Shown here one piece after another: positions 36,655-45,123 of a DNA stretch of 64,000 nt. The notes under the pieces are model-generated. The model saw only the letters and a list, made by a program, of their open reading frames with translations, was not told where the DNA came from and did no database searches. The stretch's first letter is position 1. The number at the start of each line of letters is the position of its first letter. The translations under genes were made by a program, and so were the position numbers. Location: positions 248,001-312,000 of the forward strand of contig CAVZXS010000019.1 of NCBI GenBank assembly GCA_963779325.1, written 5' to 3'. Source of the DNA: CAVZXS01 sp963779325. Its GTDB lineage: Bacteria > Bacteroidota > Bacteroidia > Chitinophagales > Chitinophagaceae.

Positions 36655-37704
36655 TTACCACCTCAATAAGGCGCCGGCCCAGGTAAAGCCACTGCCAAAT
36701 GCCGCCAGGCAAACCAAATCACCTTCTTTTATTTTTCCATCCTGCCAAGCTTCGCATAGTGCGATGGGTACTGATGCCGCCGTAGTGTTTCCGTATTTCT
36801 GAATATTATTATACACCTGCTCATCACGCAGATTTAGTTTTTGCTGTACAAACTGCGCTATGCGCAAATTGGCCTGGTGCGGAATCAACATGGTAAGATC
36901 TGAAGGTTGAAGATTGTTGGCATTCAACGATTCCATAATTACTTCAGGAAATTTAATGACCGCTTTTTTAAATACGGCAGGCCCGTCCATATTCGGAAAG
37001 TTTTGCGCTTTATCTATCATGGCGTGACTCATAAACATATCGGCTATCTCCCCGTCATTAAAGTCGGCAAGTTTTTCTTTGGTCCAATGATTGGCATGTG
37101 TACCCGGGTTGTACATGGCTAATATCTCGGCGCTTTCACCATCGCTGTGCAGGTGGGTACTCAATATGCCGCGGTTGGGGTCTTCGGTAGGTTGTAATAC
37201 CACGGCGCCGGCGCCATCACCGAATATCACGCTGATATTGCGGCCTCTTGTACTGAAATCCAAACCGAAAGAATGTTTTTCGCTGCCTACTACCAATATA
37301 TTTTTATACATACCGGTTTTTATAAATTGATCGGCCACACTCAACGCATATACAAAGCCGCTGCATTGGTTGCGTACATCCAATGCGCCAATCTCTTTCA
37401 TCTTCATGGCACGTTGCAGCAATACACCGCAACCGGGAAAATAATAATCGGGACTCAGCGTAGCGAAGACGATAAAATCAATATCCTGCGGTGTAAGACC
37501 GGCCCGTTCGATGGCGGTGGCGGCTGCTTCCACACCCATGGTAGTGGTAGTTTCTTCGGTGCGGTGCGCATAGCGGCGCTCTTTAATACCGGTTCGTTCC
37601 TGTATCCATTCATCACTGGTATCCATATATTTCAGCAAATCATTATTGGTAACCACATGGGCGGGCACATACATACCAATGCCGGCAATTTTAGATCGTA
37701 TCAT
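36655..37704 (-). CDS. 3-oxoacyl-ACP synthase III family protein
   Basis: 349 residues from the ATG at 37704 (an upstream TTG/ATG would add a hydrophobic unrelated lead). The triad of the KAS III fold is present: Cys in NQCSGFVYAL, His in IPHQANLRIA and Asn in YGNTTAASVP. DTSDEWIQERTGIKERR is the usual N-terminal signature. It condenses an acyl-CoA primer with malonyl-ACP. The length (about 20 residues above E. coli FabH) and insert NPGTHANHWTKEKLADFNDG place it with the second KAS III group common in Bacteroidota, which may act in special lipid or sphingolipid-type pathways rather than bulk initiation. Confidence 0.9.
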   Translation of the reverse strand: MIRSKIAGIGMYVPAHVVTNNDLLKYMDTSDEWIQERTGIKERRYAHRTEETTTTMGVEAAATAIERAGLTPQDIDFIVFATLSPDYYFPGCGVLLQRAMKMKEIGALDVRNQCSGFVYALSVADQFIKTGMYKNILVVGSEKHSFGLDFSTRGRNISVIFGDGAGAVVLQPTEDPNRGILSTHLHSDGESAEILAMYNPGTHANHWTKEKLADFNDGEIADMFMSHAMIDKAQNFPNMDGPAVFKKAVIKFPEVIMESLNANNLQPSDLTMLIPHQANLRIAQFVQQKLNLRDEQVYNNIQKYGNTTAASVPIALCEAWQDGKIKEGDLVCLAAFGSGFTWAGALLRW

Positions 37705-37785
37705 ATAGCTGATAGTTTGAGATACTAAAAGTATAAAAAGAAAACTAATGGTAACGATTTTACAATTTTCAATCGACAGGCTGTG

Positions 37786-37850
37786 CCTCCCCTCCATCGG
37801 AGGGGCTTTATTAGTTTCTTATAAAAAAATAATCGAAAGGGGTGGGTTTA
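37786..37850. repeat. cccctcc...ggagggg element with ggggtggg tail
   Basis: CCTCCCCTCCATCGGAGGGG hairpin followed about 30 bases later by AAAGGGGTGGGTTTA. Same layout as at 43765-43830 and 46043-46107. Confidence 0.75.
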
Positions 37851-37917
37851 CGTTGTATGACCGACGACTTGTATCTCGCAGCGAGGCTTAAACCCGTTAT
37901 CTTTACAAAGAAAAAGA

Positions 37918-38211
37918 TTGTCCTATAAAATAAAAGAGAACTCGTTTGTGGCCCGCATAGCCGCCCTAAAGCTGAGAAGCCGGCAGGTGGCTATTGTTTT
38001 TGGCAGCACCATTCATTTACACAATACCTCCAAAGAAGAATTTACAAATAACAAAAGATGGCTGCTGCATGAGCTGAAACATATTGAACAATTTAAACGC
38101 TACGGTTATTTCACCTTTATTTTTTTATACCTCCGGGAAAGTATAAAACACGGCTACACCAATAATAAATATGAAATAGAAGCAAGGGAGGCGGAGGAAG
38201 CAATTAAATGA
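37918..38211 (+). CDS. Small HExxH protein (DUF4157-like)
   Basis: 97 residues with LLHELKHIEQFKRYGYFTFIFLYL, in which HELKH fits the HExxH zinc site and the surroundings resemble DUF4157/eCIS-core mini-metallopeptidase domains found near extracellular contractile injection or polymorphic toxin genes. The start is a TTG at 37918; no ATG is available in frame. There is no signal peptide. It is followed by decayed toxin-like sequence, so it may belong to a former toxin or injection cassette. Function is inferred from the motif only. Confidence 0.6.
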   Translation: MSYKIKENSFVARIAALKLRSRQVAIVFGSTIHLHNTSKEEFTNNKRWLLHELKHIEQFKRYGYFTFIFLYLRESIKHGYTNNKYEIEAREAEEAIK

Positions 38212-38309
38212 CAAAAGCCATCAAGGATGGGAGAAAATTTCTTTTTTAACCCGATTGATTATTTGAAAAATAGTAAATAATAAATTTCTATTTCATTAAG
38301 AAAAGATAA

Positions 38310-38730
38310 AGGGGTGATTTTACAACCATACAGAATATAAAAACAGATGGATTCGTAAAGGCGTTTGCTAGTCAGGCCCATGAGACCGGATATTATTCTA
38401 CCAGAAACTCCGATGGTACGTATTCATATACAAAACAGCAGGGGACGAGCAGTTCTGCAAGTATCGATCCATCCCTGACTTCTCCGATTAACAGTTATAT
38501 GCATAATCACTACACGGGATTACTTTCAATATTTTCCGGTTCTGATATAAGACAAATGTATGATTGGCTGCGAACGGGAAAAATTGCGGAATCCGGGAAC
38601 TTTTACAATGAGTTTAGTGACCGCAAATGGAACTACGTATATGATGCAGATTGATAACTTGGCCGAATTTCAGCAGTTTGGGCAGACTTGGATGGCGAAT
38701 GATGCTTGGTTTACATTCTTTGAATTTTAA
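38310..38730 (+). pseudogene. Remnant of a polymorphic-toxin-like/JAB-type C-terminal region
   Basis: Open from 38310 after a stop, without a start codon, to 38654: it reads SINSYMHNHYTGLL-like sequence with MHNHYTGLLSIFSGSDIRQM (H-x-H and SGSD as in JAB/DUF4329-like C-terminal domains). The natural continuation is in the next frame from about 38608 to 38730 (LVTANGTTYMMQIDNLAEFQ, ending FFEF). Both truncation at the 5' end and an internal frame change are visible. Such domains occur at the C-termini of RHS or secreted polymorphic toxins. Family assignment is tentative. Confidence 0.5.
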
Positions 38731-38794
38731 TGATCAGAATAGCTATGGTATTACACAAAGGAATCGAATGAAGATAACCTTAAGGATTTTTAAA

Positions 38795-38998
38795 ATGGAT
38801 TCTGAATATAATACAGAGATTAAGTTTTTGTTGGAGAATAGTAACTTATATTTTCATTATGAAGTCAAAAAGTTCGTTTCCGACGGCTCCCCAGGCGGTA
38901 CAATTATTAATTCGCAATATCAATTAGAGATTTATGAAAAGAATATTTGTTTTGATACTTTCGTTTGGATTAATGACGAAATAACTAATCTTAGGTGA
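38795..38998 (+). CDS. Small protein after the toxin remnant, possible immunity protein
   Basis: 67 residues from the ATG at 38795: IKFLLENSNLYFHYEVKKFV, DGSPGGTIINSQYQLEIYEK and a final FVWINDEITNLR. The frame is open upstream to 38651 but that part overlaps the toxin remnant. No known family recognised. Its place directly behind a toxin-like C-terminus fits a cognate immunity gene or another orphan fragment. Confidence 0.45.
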   Translation: MDSEYNTEIKFLLENSNLYFHYEVKKFVSDGSPGGTIINSQYQLEIYEKNICFDTFVWINDEITNLR

Positions 38999-39480
38999 CT
39001 GATAAAGTATTTAAAAAACACAACTCAAAAATAGCATGCCATTTCAAGGATCTAAAGGAAAAGACACCCTTACTTTTTATATAATTCAATTACCACAGGA
39101 TAAAAAATGTAAAAGACAATCATATGTTGGAAGAAATTTGGCATAAGCTTATACAAAAATCAGGATAATTGAAAGCACCTTAGAATATTCAGGAAGCTCA
39201 TGGAATCAAGTGTTCATTAACCGGTAGTTATAGAATAGACAGACAAGAAGATTTGTATTTTAAATGAAATTACTGGAAATAGACTGGTTGGTGGTGACCT
39301 TGTGTTATTAAATAAAATAAACGATTTTAAAAACATGGCTAAAAGAAGTTTGGAGAAAGAATAACGAAATATCCGACAACTCAGACTGTCGCAAAAGAAA
39401 TTAAATTACAGAGAATATCGACAGCAATTATGAGCAATTAGAATGTTTTTCATTTTCATAACTTTATTAATAAAATGTTG
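38999..39480. other. Degraded sequence without a usable gene
   Basis: AT-rich; short coding-like scraps in several frames with frequent stops. Probably the decayed rest of the toxin/immunity locus. No repeat or RNA gene seen. Confidence 0.5.
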
Positions 39481-39508
39481 GCGGACATAAAATATTTGTC
39501 CGCTTTTT
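39481..39508 (+). terminator. Terminator at the end of the decayed region
   Basis: A GCGGACA/TGTCCGC 7-bp stem (39481-39487 with 39497-39503) and five T residues on the plus strand. Confidence 0.6.
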
Positions 39509-39529
39509 ATTTTAAAAGTGAACCGATTC

Positions 39530-40423
39530 TCACCCCACCCACTCCAACTCACCAAAATCAAATTCTTCTTCAATGCCATGCTGTAAAATCAGTTTACCTG
39601 TTTTTGTTATGCCTTTTACTATGGCCTTAAATACACGACTATCTTTTTTAAATTTTACTTCCTCATCTTTTTTATACAAGTGCTGCAGGTAATAATTAAA
39701 AATATTTTCAAAACCGCCTTTCAACAGCTCATTATATTTTTCATTCAGTATTTCACAAAGTTCTTTGGCTAATTGTATCGGGTCAAAATGCTTACCGGTA
39801 ATTTGTTTTAATGAAACGGGATTGTGCAGTTGCGGAGCAAATACAGTTTGATTAATATTAATACCAATACCCGCTACAGCCCATTGCCAATTGGATAAAC
39901 CGTTTGGGTTATTATCTCCTGTTCCCGGACCGATAATATTTTCAATCAGTATTCCCGCTGCCTTTCTGTCCTGCCAATAAATATCGTTGGGCCATTTAAT
40001 GGTTGTCTTAAAATCTTTAGCAGAATTTTTTGCATTGGCTTTTATAGTACTGGTCGCAGCGCTTTCTTCAATAGATTCTGTACTTATTGTGCCGGCTCTT
40101 GCATATTTACTGAAAAACTGATGAACGGCCGCGGCTACACAGGCACTTAGTTTAAATTGGTCATTAATGGTGAAACCTGCGGGCTGTATCAGTACACTTA
40201 ATATAATATTCGCACCCCTTTCAGTAATCCATTCCTTGCCCCGCTGCCCCTTGCCGGCCGTTTGCTCCCGTGCAAAAACAGCCATTCCGTGCTTTATAAG
40301 ACCCTGCCTGTCCGGCAGGCGGGCTTCATGTACCAGTGCCATGGCATATTTGTTGGTACTGTCTACCGATTCAAGTTCAATAAACGGCCGACCGATGGTA
40401 TTTGTAACAGAATGTTGTGCCAA
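39530..40423 (-). CDS. birA: Biotin-[acetyl-CoA-carboxylase] ligase
   Basis: 297 residues, starting at a TTG (40423) because no ATG precedes the conserved FIELESVDSTNKYA. Catalytic core: AREQTAGKGQRGKEW (biotinyl-AMP loop), TIKWPNDIYWQDRKAAGILIEN and AGIGININQ. No N-terminal helix-turn-helix, so it is a ligase only, attaching biotin to carboxylase carrier domains. Two oddities: residues about 35-40 (LPDRQG) are encoded by a palindromic repeat at 40303-40322, and an Ala/Ser-rich stretch (ESIEESAATSTIKANAKNS) is inserted before the KWPND motif. Divergent from rsfS. Confidence 0.93.
   Translation of the reverse strand: MAQHSVTNTIGRPFIELESVDSTNKYAMALVHEARLPDRQGLIKHGMAVFAREQTAGKGQRGKEWITERGANIILSVLIQPAGFTINDQFKLSACVAAAVHQFFSKYARAGTISTESIEESAATSTIKANAKNSAKDFKTTIKWPNDIYWQDRKAAGILIENIIGPGTGDNNPNGLSNWQWAVAGIGININQTVFAPQLHNPVSLKQITGKHFDPIQLAKELCEILNEKYNELLKGGFENIFNYYLQHLYKKDEEVKFKKDSRVFKAIVKGITKTGKLILQHGIEEEFDFGELEWVG
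40303..40322. repeat. cctgcctgtccggcagg palindrome inside birA
   Basis: CCTGCC and GGCAGG arms with a five-base loop lie in frame within birA, encoding the LPDRQG segment of residues about 35-40 in a variable loop. Similar to 8588-8604. Confidence 0.7.
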
Positions 40424-40476
40424 TTAATTACTATTTTTGACAAAATAAACTACAAAACTTTAAAACTCATTTTTTA

Positions 40477-40911
40477 TTGGAACAGCTGACCTTATTGGCA
40501 ACCCGCAAAAACAAGACTGTAACCCGGTTATCAAAGAATTCAAAACTCATTAAGACCATTATTCATGCCATACAGGAAAAGAAAGGTAGTAATATCATTA
40601 CCCTTGACCTGCGAAAAATTAATGAAGCCGTAGCGGATTTTTTTATCATTTGCGAAGCAACCAACACCACACAAGTAAAAGCCATTGCTGATTTTGTAGA
40701 GGAAGAAGTACAAAATAAATGCGATGAAAAGGCCTATCACCACGAAGGATACCAAGCGGCGCAGTGGATACTGGTGGATTATATAAACGCGGTGGTGCAT
40801 GTAATGATGCCGGAGACCCGAAAGTTTTATAGCTTAGAGGAAATGTGGAGCGATGGAGCGGCGGAAGAAATAAATGAAGAAGTTAAAAAGCCTGCAAAAA
40901 ATAAAAAATAG
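40477..40911 (+). CDS. rsfS: Ribosome silencing factor
   Basis: 144 residues; TTG start at 40477, or a slightly later non-ATG start, as no ATG precedes RLSKNSKLIKTIIHAIQEKK. RsfS/Iojap signature: LDLRKINEAVADFFIICEA, TTQVKAIADFVEEEV, HHEGYQAAQWILVDYINAVVH and ETRKFYSLEEMW. It binds uL14 on the 50S subunit and blocks subunit joining when nutrients are scarce. Lysine-rich C-terminal tail. Located 76 bases before ftsH on the same strand. Confidence 0.92.
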   Translation: MEQLTLLATRKNKTVTRLSKNSKLIKTIIHAIQEKKGSNIITLDLRKINEAVADFFIICEATNTTQVKAIADFVEEEVQNKCDEKAYHHEGYQAAQWILVDYINAVVHVMMPETRKFYSLEEMWSDGAAEEINEEVKKPAKNKK

Positions 40912-40949
40912 GCACAATCATAAATTAATAACAAACAAATAAAACGTAA

Positions 40950-40969
40950 ATCTGTATTTACTTACAGAT
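40950..40969 (+). promoter_or_regulatory. Inverted repeat upstream of ftsH
   Basis: ATCTGTA (40950-40956) and TACAGAT (40963-40969) around a six-base spacer, 19 bases before the ftsH ATG. It could be an operator or mRNA hairpin near the start; no direct support. Confidence 0.3.
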
Positions 40970-40987
40970 ATAACCAAGGAAAAAAAC

Positions 40988-43099
40988 ATGTCACAGGAAC
41001 CAAGCAATAAAGACAAAAAACCAAACTTGCCGCCTTTTCAAAACCGCAATGCAGGTGACGGGGATAATAATAAAAAAGGCCCGAAGTTCAGCATATACTG
41101 GGTATACGCCATTATACTGGCAGTACTGGTAGGGTTTCAATTTTTTGGCAGTGCATTTAAAAGCGATACGGCGCTTACGGATGAAAACGCTTTCAAAAAA
41201 ATGATTCTTGCGGGGGATGTTAAAGAATACAAGAACGTTGATAATCTTAAAACAATAAAGATTTATTTAAAAAAAGACAGCCTGAAAAAGTACGAAGCTG
41301 CGATAAAAGAGAAGAAAGGAACCCTTGAAGAAAAAGGGCCGCATTTTTATTTTAAATACTCAGGGGATTTTGACAAAAGAATGGATGATTATTACTTAAG
41401 AAATAATATAAAAGATGATGAAAGAACAAAGATGGAAACCGAATCGGAAAGAAGTTACCTGATGCCCATTCTCAATACATTGTTGCCGGTATTATTATTC
41501 ATAGGTCTTTTTGTTTTATTAATGCGCAAAATGAGCGGCGGCCCCGGCGGCGGTGGCGGCCCCGGCGGTATATTCAGTATTGGTAAATCTAAAGCTACTT
41601 TGTTTGATAAAGGCACAAGGGTAAACATCACCTTTGCCGATGTAGCCGGTTTGGATGAAGCCAAAGTGGAAGTAATGGAAATAGTGGACTTTTTAAAAAG
41701 CCCTAAAAAATATACAAACCTTGGTGGTAAAATTCCCAAAGGTGCATTGTTGGTTGGCCCTCCGGGCACCGGTAAAACATTGCTGGCAAAAGCTGTTGCC
41801 GGCGAAGCACAGGTTCCTTTTTTCAGCTTGAGCGGTTCCGACTTTGTGGAGATGTTTGTAGGTGTGGGTGCAAGCCGTGTTCGTGATTTATTTAAACAGG
41901 CAAGAGAAAAAGCGCCTTGTATTATTTTTATAGATGAGATAGATGCCATCGGTCGTGCAAGAGGTAAGAACGCCATGATGAGCAACGATGAAAGAGAAAG
42001 CACATTGAACCAATTATTGGTAGAGATGGATGGCTTTGGTACCGATGTGGGAATTATTGTACTGGCCGCTACCAACAGACCCGATGTATTGGATACGGCG
42101 CTGTTGCGTCCGGGGAGGTTTGACAGGCAAATAACAATAGACAAACCCGATTTGAAAGGACGTGAGGCGATATTTAAAGTGCATTTGAAGCCTATTAAAA
42201 TTTCTAAAACATTAGACATACATAAACTGGCTGAACAAACACCGGGATTTGCCGGCGCCGATATTGCCAATGTATGTAATGAAGCAGCATTGATTGCCGC
42301 CCGCAAAGGAAAAGAGGCGGTAGAGATGGAAGATTTCCAGGATGCGGTGGACAGAGTTATCGGTGGTTTGGAGAAAAAGAATAAAATCATTTCTCCCGAA
42401 GAAAAAAAGATCATTGCTTACCACGAAGCAGGCCATGCCGTTTGCGGTTGGTTTTTGGAGCATGCATATCCGCTGCTGAAAGTGACCATTGTACCGAGAG
42501 GTACTGCGGCATTGGGTTATGCGCAATACACACCGAAAGAACAATACCTGTATAATACAGATCAGTTGACGGATCAAATTTGTATGACGCTTGGCGGACG
42601 TGCAAGTGAAGATCTTTTCTTCGGAAAAATTTCGACCGGTGCGCAAAACGATTTACAACAAATAACCAAGATGGCTTATGCCATGGTAAGTGTATATGGT
42701 ATGAATGATAAAGTAGGGAATGTAAGTTTTTACGATCCGCAGCAGAGCGAATATAATTTTACCAAACCTTACAGCGATGAAACAGCTAAAGTGATAGATC
42801 AGGAAGTAAGAAAGCTGATTGACAATGCCTATACCCGAACCAAGCAATTACTTTCTGAAAAGAAAGGCGATGTAGAAAAGCTGGCGCATGCATTGCTTGA
42901 TAAAGAAGTATTGTTTCAGAGTGATGTGGAAGCACTGATAGGCAAGCGGCCGTATGAAGAAAAGAAATTACTGGATGTGACGCATGAAGAAATTCCGGCT
43001 GCTGAAGCATCATCATCTGTAACGGCGACGGCAACTGAAGTAAAAGAAGAAAAAAAAGAAGACGGCCCGGCCGGTTTGGAGCCGGTTGCTTCTTTGTAA
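40988..43099 (+). CDS. ftsH: ATP-dependent zinc metalloprotease FtsH
   Basis: 703 residues. Two membrane helices (about 35-55 and 155-180) enclose an exported domain, then a Gly-rich linker (GGPGGGGGPGG), Walker A GPPGTGKT (about 256-263), Walker B CIIFIDEIDAIG, the SRH ATNRPDVLDTALLRPGRFD and the zinc site HEAGH (479-483). It is a membrane-bound hexameric AAA+ protease that degrades misassembled membrane proteins and regulatory substrates. Typical length, no defects. It probably heads a run with the LUD gene 18 bases behind. Confidence 0.97.
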   Translation: MSQEPSNKDKKPNLPPFQNRNAGDGDNNKKGPKFSIYWVYAIILAVLVGFQFFGSAFKSDTALTDENAFKKMILAGDVKEYKNVDNLKTIKIYLKKDSLKKYEAAIKEKKGTLEEKGPHFYFKYSGDFDKRMDDYYLRNNIKDDERTKMETESERSYLMPILNTLLPVLLFIGLFVLLMRKMSGGPGGGGGPGGIFSIGKSKATLFDKGTRVNITFADVAGLDEAKVEVMEIVDFLKSPKKYTNLGGKIPKGALLVGPPGTGKTLLAKAVAGEAQVPFFSLSGSDFVEMFVGVGASRVRDLFKQAREKAPCIIFIDEIDAIGRARGKNAMMSNDERESTLNQLLVEMDGFGTDVGIIVLAATNRPDVLDTALLRPGRFDRQITIDKPDLKGREAIFKVHLKPIKISKTLDIHKLAEQTPGFAGADIANVCNEAALIAARKGKEAVEMEDFQDAVDRVIGGLEKKNKIISPEEKKIIAYHEAGHAVCGWFLEHAYPLLKVTIVPRGTAALGYAQYTPKEQYLYNTDQLTDQICMTLGGRASEDLFFGKISTGAQNDLQQITKMAYAMVSVYGMNDKVGNVSFYDPQQSEYNFTKPYSDETAKVIDQEVRKLIDNAYTRTKQLLSEKKGDVEKLAHALLDKEVLFQSDVEALIGKRPYEEKKLLDVTHEEIPAAEASSSVTATATEVKEEKKEDGPAGLEPVASL

Positions 43100-43117
43100 T
43101 TTATAATTAAGCAGTTA

Positions 43118-43753
43118 ATGAATATTACACCTGCTAAGGAAAATATTTTAAAAAAAATAAGAAAGGCGTTGACAGTTTCAACGCCTGTTCCTTTTCCCAA
43201 AAGCGAAGGCAACGATTCTGTTTTTCACCCGTCGCGGCAGGAACCGGAAGTTGAGTTCGCAGAACAGTTTACGGGTTTGCTCGGCAAATTTTCTTTCTGC
43301 ATCAATCATCAGGAACTGGCTTCGCAATTAAATAATCTTTGCGCTCAGTTCGGCTGGACTAAAATCTTTTGCATTGAAGATGTATTAAAAGAAAAATTGG
43401 CCGCGCATTTGTTTAATAATTTTTCTTACCCGGACTTAGCTGCTTGTGATGCATCCATTACCGGTTGCGAATGTTTAGTGGCTCGTACAGGGAGTATTGT
43501 AATGAGTGCGGCGCAACAAAGCGGAAGAACCACCAGTGTATACGCACCTGTACATATATGTATTGCGTATACAAGTCAATTGGTGTACGATGTAAAGGAC
43601 GGATTGCAGATGGTAAAAGAAAAATATGCCGGCGCATTGCCCTCGCTTATCACGTTTGCAACCGGGCCCAGCCGTACGGCCGATATAGAAAAAACATTGG
43701 TGGTAGGTGTGCATGGTCCCAAAGAAGTGTATTGTTTTTTGGTAGAAGGATAA
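43118..43753 (+). CDS. LUD-domain protein (LutC/YkgG-like)
   Basis: 211 residues. LUD family features include ENILKKIRKALTV at the start, ITGCECLVARTGSIVMSAAQ (the domain core, with the E and T of A-x-T-G-S), and TFATGPSRTADIEKTLVVGVHGP at the end, which is the usual G-P-S-x-T-x-D-I-E motif. LutC acts with LutA and LutB in L-lactate oxidation; neither is nearby, and single LUD proteins behind ftsH are common in Bacteroidota. Function therefore uncertain. 18 bases after ftsH, so probably co-transcribed. Confidence 0.88.
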   Translation: MNITPAKENILKKIRKALTVSTPVPFPKSEGNDSVFHPSRQEPEVEFAEQFTGLLGKFSFCINHQELASQLNNLCAQFGWTKIFCIEDVLKEKLAAHLFNNFSYPDLAACDASITGCECLVARTGSIVMSAAQQSGRTTSVYAPVHICIAYTSQLVYDVKDGLQMVKEKYAGALPSLITFATGPSRTADIEKTLVVGVHGPKEVYCFLVEG

Positions 43754-43764
43754 AGTACTCTTCG

Positions 43765-43830
43765 TTCCCCTCCATTGGAGGAGGGGCAGGGTTTGCTTTA
43801 AATAAGAGTATTTTGATGGGGTGGGTTTTT
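43765..43830. repeat. cccctcc...ggagggg element with ggggtggg tail
   Basis: CCCCTCCATTGGAGGAGGGG hairpin followed by ATGGGGTGGGTTTTT, immediately behind the LUD gene stop. Confidence 0.75.
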
Positions 43831-43911
43831 TAAGTAGAAATAATTTGCAATACACTTAAGCGGTTTAGTACAAAGAAAAATTTCAATACATTTAGCCATA
43901 TAATCTCCATC

Positions 43912-44331
43912 ATGCCCGCACAGTGTTATAAATTATTCGTTTACGGCTCGCTTCGAAAAGGCTTTCAAAGCCCGGCCTACGATTATATCAGCCGCTATTT
44001 CAATTTTGTTTCTACGGCAAAAGTAAAAGGCCTTATGTACGATATGGGCGATTATCCCGCTGCTGTAGCTACTACGGAAGAAAAATTTATCATCGGTGAA
44101 TTATATGAATTGAAAAAACCGGTTGAATTTGATTGGGCCTTTGCACAGTTGGACGACTACGAAGGGCTGAATACCGAAGCAGAAGAATTGCCGTTGTATA
44201 TGCGGGATATAGCGGAGGTAATATACGGCGATGAACGTACCGATGCATGGATATATTGGTACAATGGTGATACACAAAATAAACCGATTGTTTCTTCGGG
44301 TGATATATTGGACTATTTGAAAGAAAAATGA
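43912..44331 (+). CDS. Gamma-glutamylcyclotransferase-family protein
   Basis: 139 residues. FVYGSLRKGFQSP (YGSLR substrate loop), KVKGLMYDMGDYPAAV and FAQLDDYEGLN (acid at DDYEG) mark the GGCT/AIG2-like fold. Such enzymes cyclise gamma-glutamyl compounds to 5-oxoproline or cleave glutathione-related amides; many bacterial members lack a known substrate. The lpxH start follows after 12 bases, so they are co-transcribed. Confidence 0.88.
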   Translation: MPAQCYKLFVYGSLRKGFQSPAYDYISRYFNFVSTAKVKGLMYDMGDYPAAVATTEEKFIIGELYELKKPVEFDWAFAQLDDYEGLNTEAEELPLYMRDIAEVIYGDERTDAWIYWYNGDTQNKPIVSSGDILDYLKEK

Positions 44332-44343
44332 AATTAGCTACAA

Positions 44344-45123
44344 ATGCAAATTACCGCAGGCAAAAAAATATTTTTTCTTTCCGACTTTCACCTGGGTGCT
44401 CCCGATGCGGCGTCAAGCCTGCAACGCGAAAAAATTATCGTTCAATTTTTGGATGAAATAAAAAAAGAAGCCGCCGTTATTTTTTTAGTCGGCGATATGT
44501 TTGATTTCTGGTACGAATATAAACGGGTGGTACCGAAAGGCTTTGTGCGGCTGCTCGGTAAATTGGCCGAGCTGACTGATGCGGGAATCACCATTCATTT
44601 TTTCATAGGCAATCACGATATGTGGATGAAAGATTATTTCAGCAGCGAGTTAAATATTAATGTATATCATGAACCGAAGGAATTTCAATTTAACGGTGTA
44701 AAATTTCTTGTCGGTCATGGAGATGGCCTGGGCCCCGGCGATCATGGTTATAAGTTTATCAAGAAGATATTCAGAAATAAAGCCTGCCAATGGCTCTTTG
44801 GTGCGCTGCATCCCCGTTTAGGAATAAAAATTGCCAATTACTTCAGCCGTAAAAGCCGCGAAAGCACCGGGCAGTCCGAAGAAATATTTTTGGGCGAAGA
44901 CAAAGAGTGGCTGATTATTTATTGCAAAGAAGTGTTGCAGAAAAATTTTTACAATTATTTAGTATTTGGCCACCGGCACCTGCCCATAGATTACCGTCTG
45001 AATGAAAGCCGGTATATCAACCTGGGCGATTGGATTCGTTATTATACTTATGCGGTATTTGACGGCGAAAAAATGTCTTTGCAGTCATATACTGATCAAA
45101 ACGAAAAAATTATCAGAAAATAA
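44344..45123 (+). CDS. lpxH: UDP-2,3-diacylglucosamine diphosphatase (LpxH-type)
   Basis: 259 residues of a calcineurin-like phosphoesterase with metal-site motifs SDFHLGAPD, GDMFDFWYEY, GNHDMW, VGHGDGLGPGD and FGHRH. These match LpxH, which hydrolyses UDP-diacylglucosamine to lipid X in lipid A synthesis at the cytoplasmic membrane. Length is slightly above the 240 of E. coli, as usual for Bacteroidota. Flanked closely by the GGCT gene (12 bases) and a propeller gene (0 bases), forming a three-gene run. Confidence 0.9.
   Translation: MQITAGKKIFFLSDFHLGAPDAASSLQREKIIVQFLDEIKKEAAVIFLVGDMFDFWYEYKRVVPKGFVRLLGKLAELTDAGITIHFFIGNHDMWMKDYFSSELNINVYHEPKEFQFNGVKFLVGHGDGLGPGDHGYKFIKKIFRNKACQWLFGALHPRLGIKIANYFSRKSRESTGQSEEIFLGEDKEWLIIYCKEVLQKNFYNYLVFGHRHLPIDYRLNESRYINLGDWIRYYTYAVFDGEKMSLQSYTDQNEKIIRK

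Noticed and set aside
41455..42414. 319-codon minus-strand ORF inside ftsH
   Set aside because: Antisense shadow of ftsH; the Ser/Pro-rich translation mirrors the plus-strand codons.
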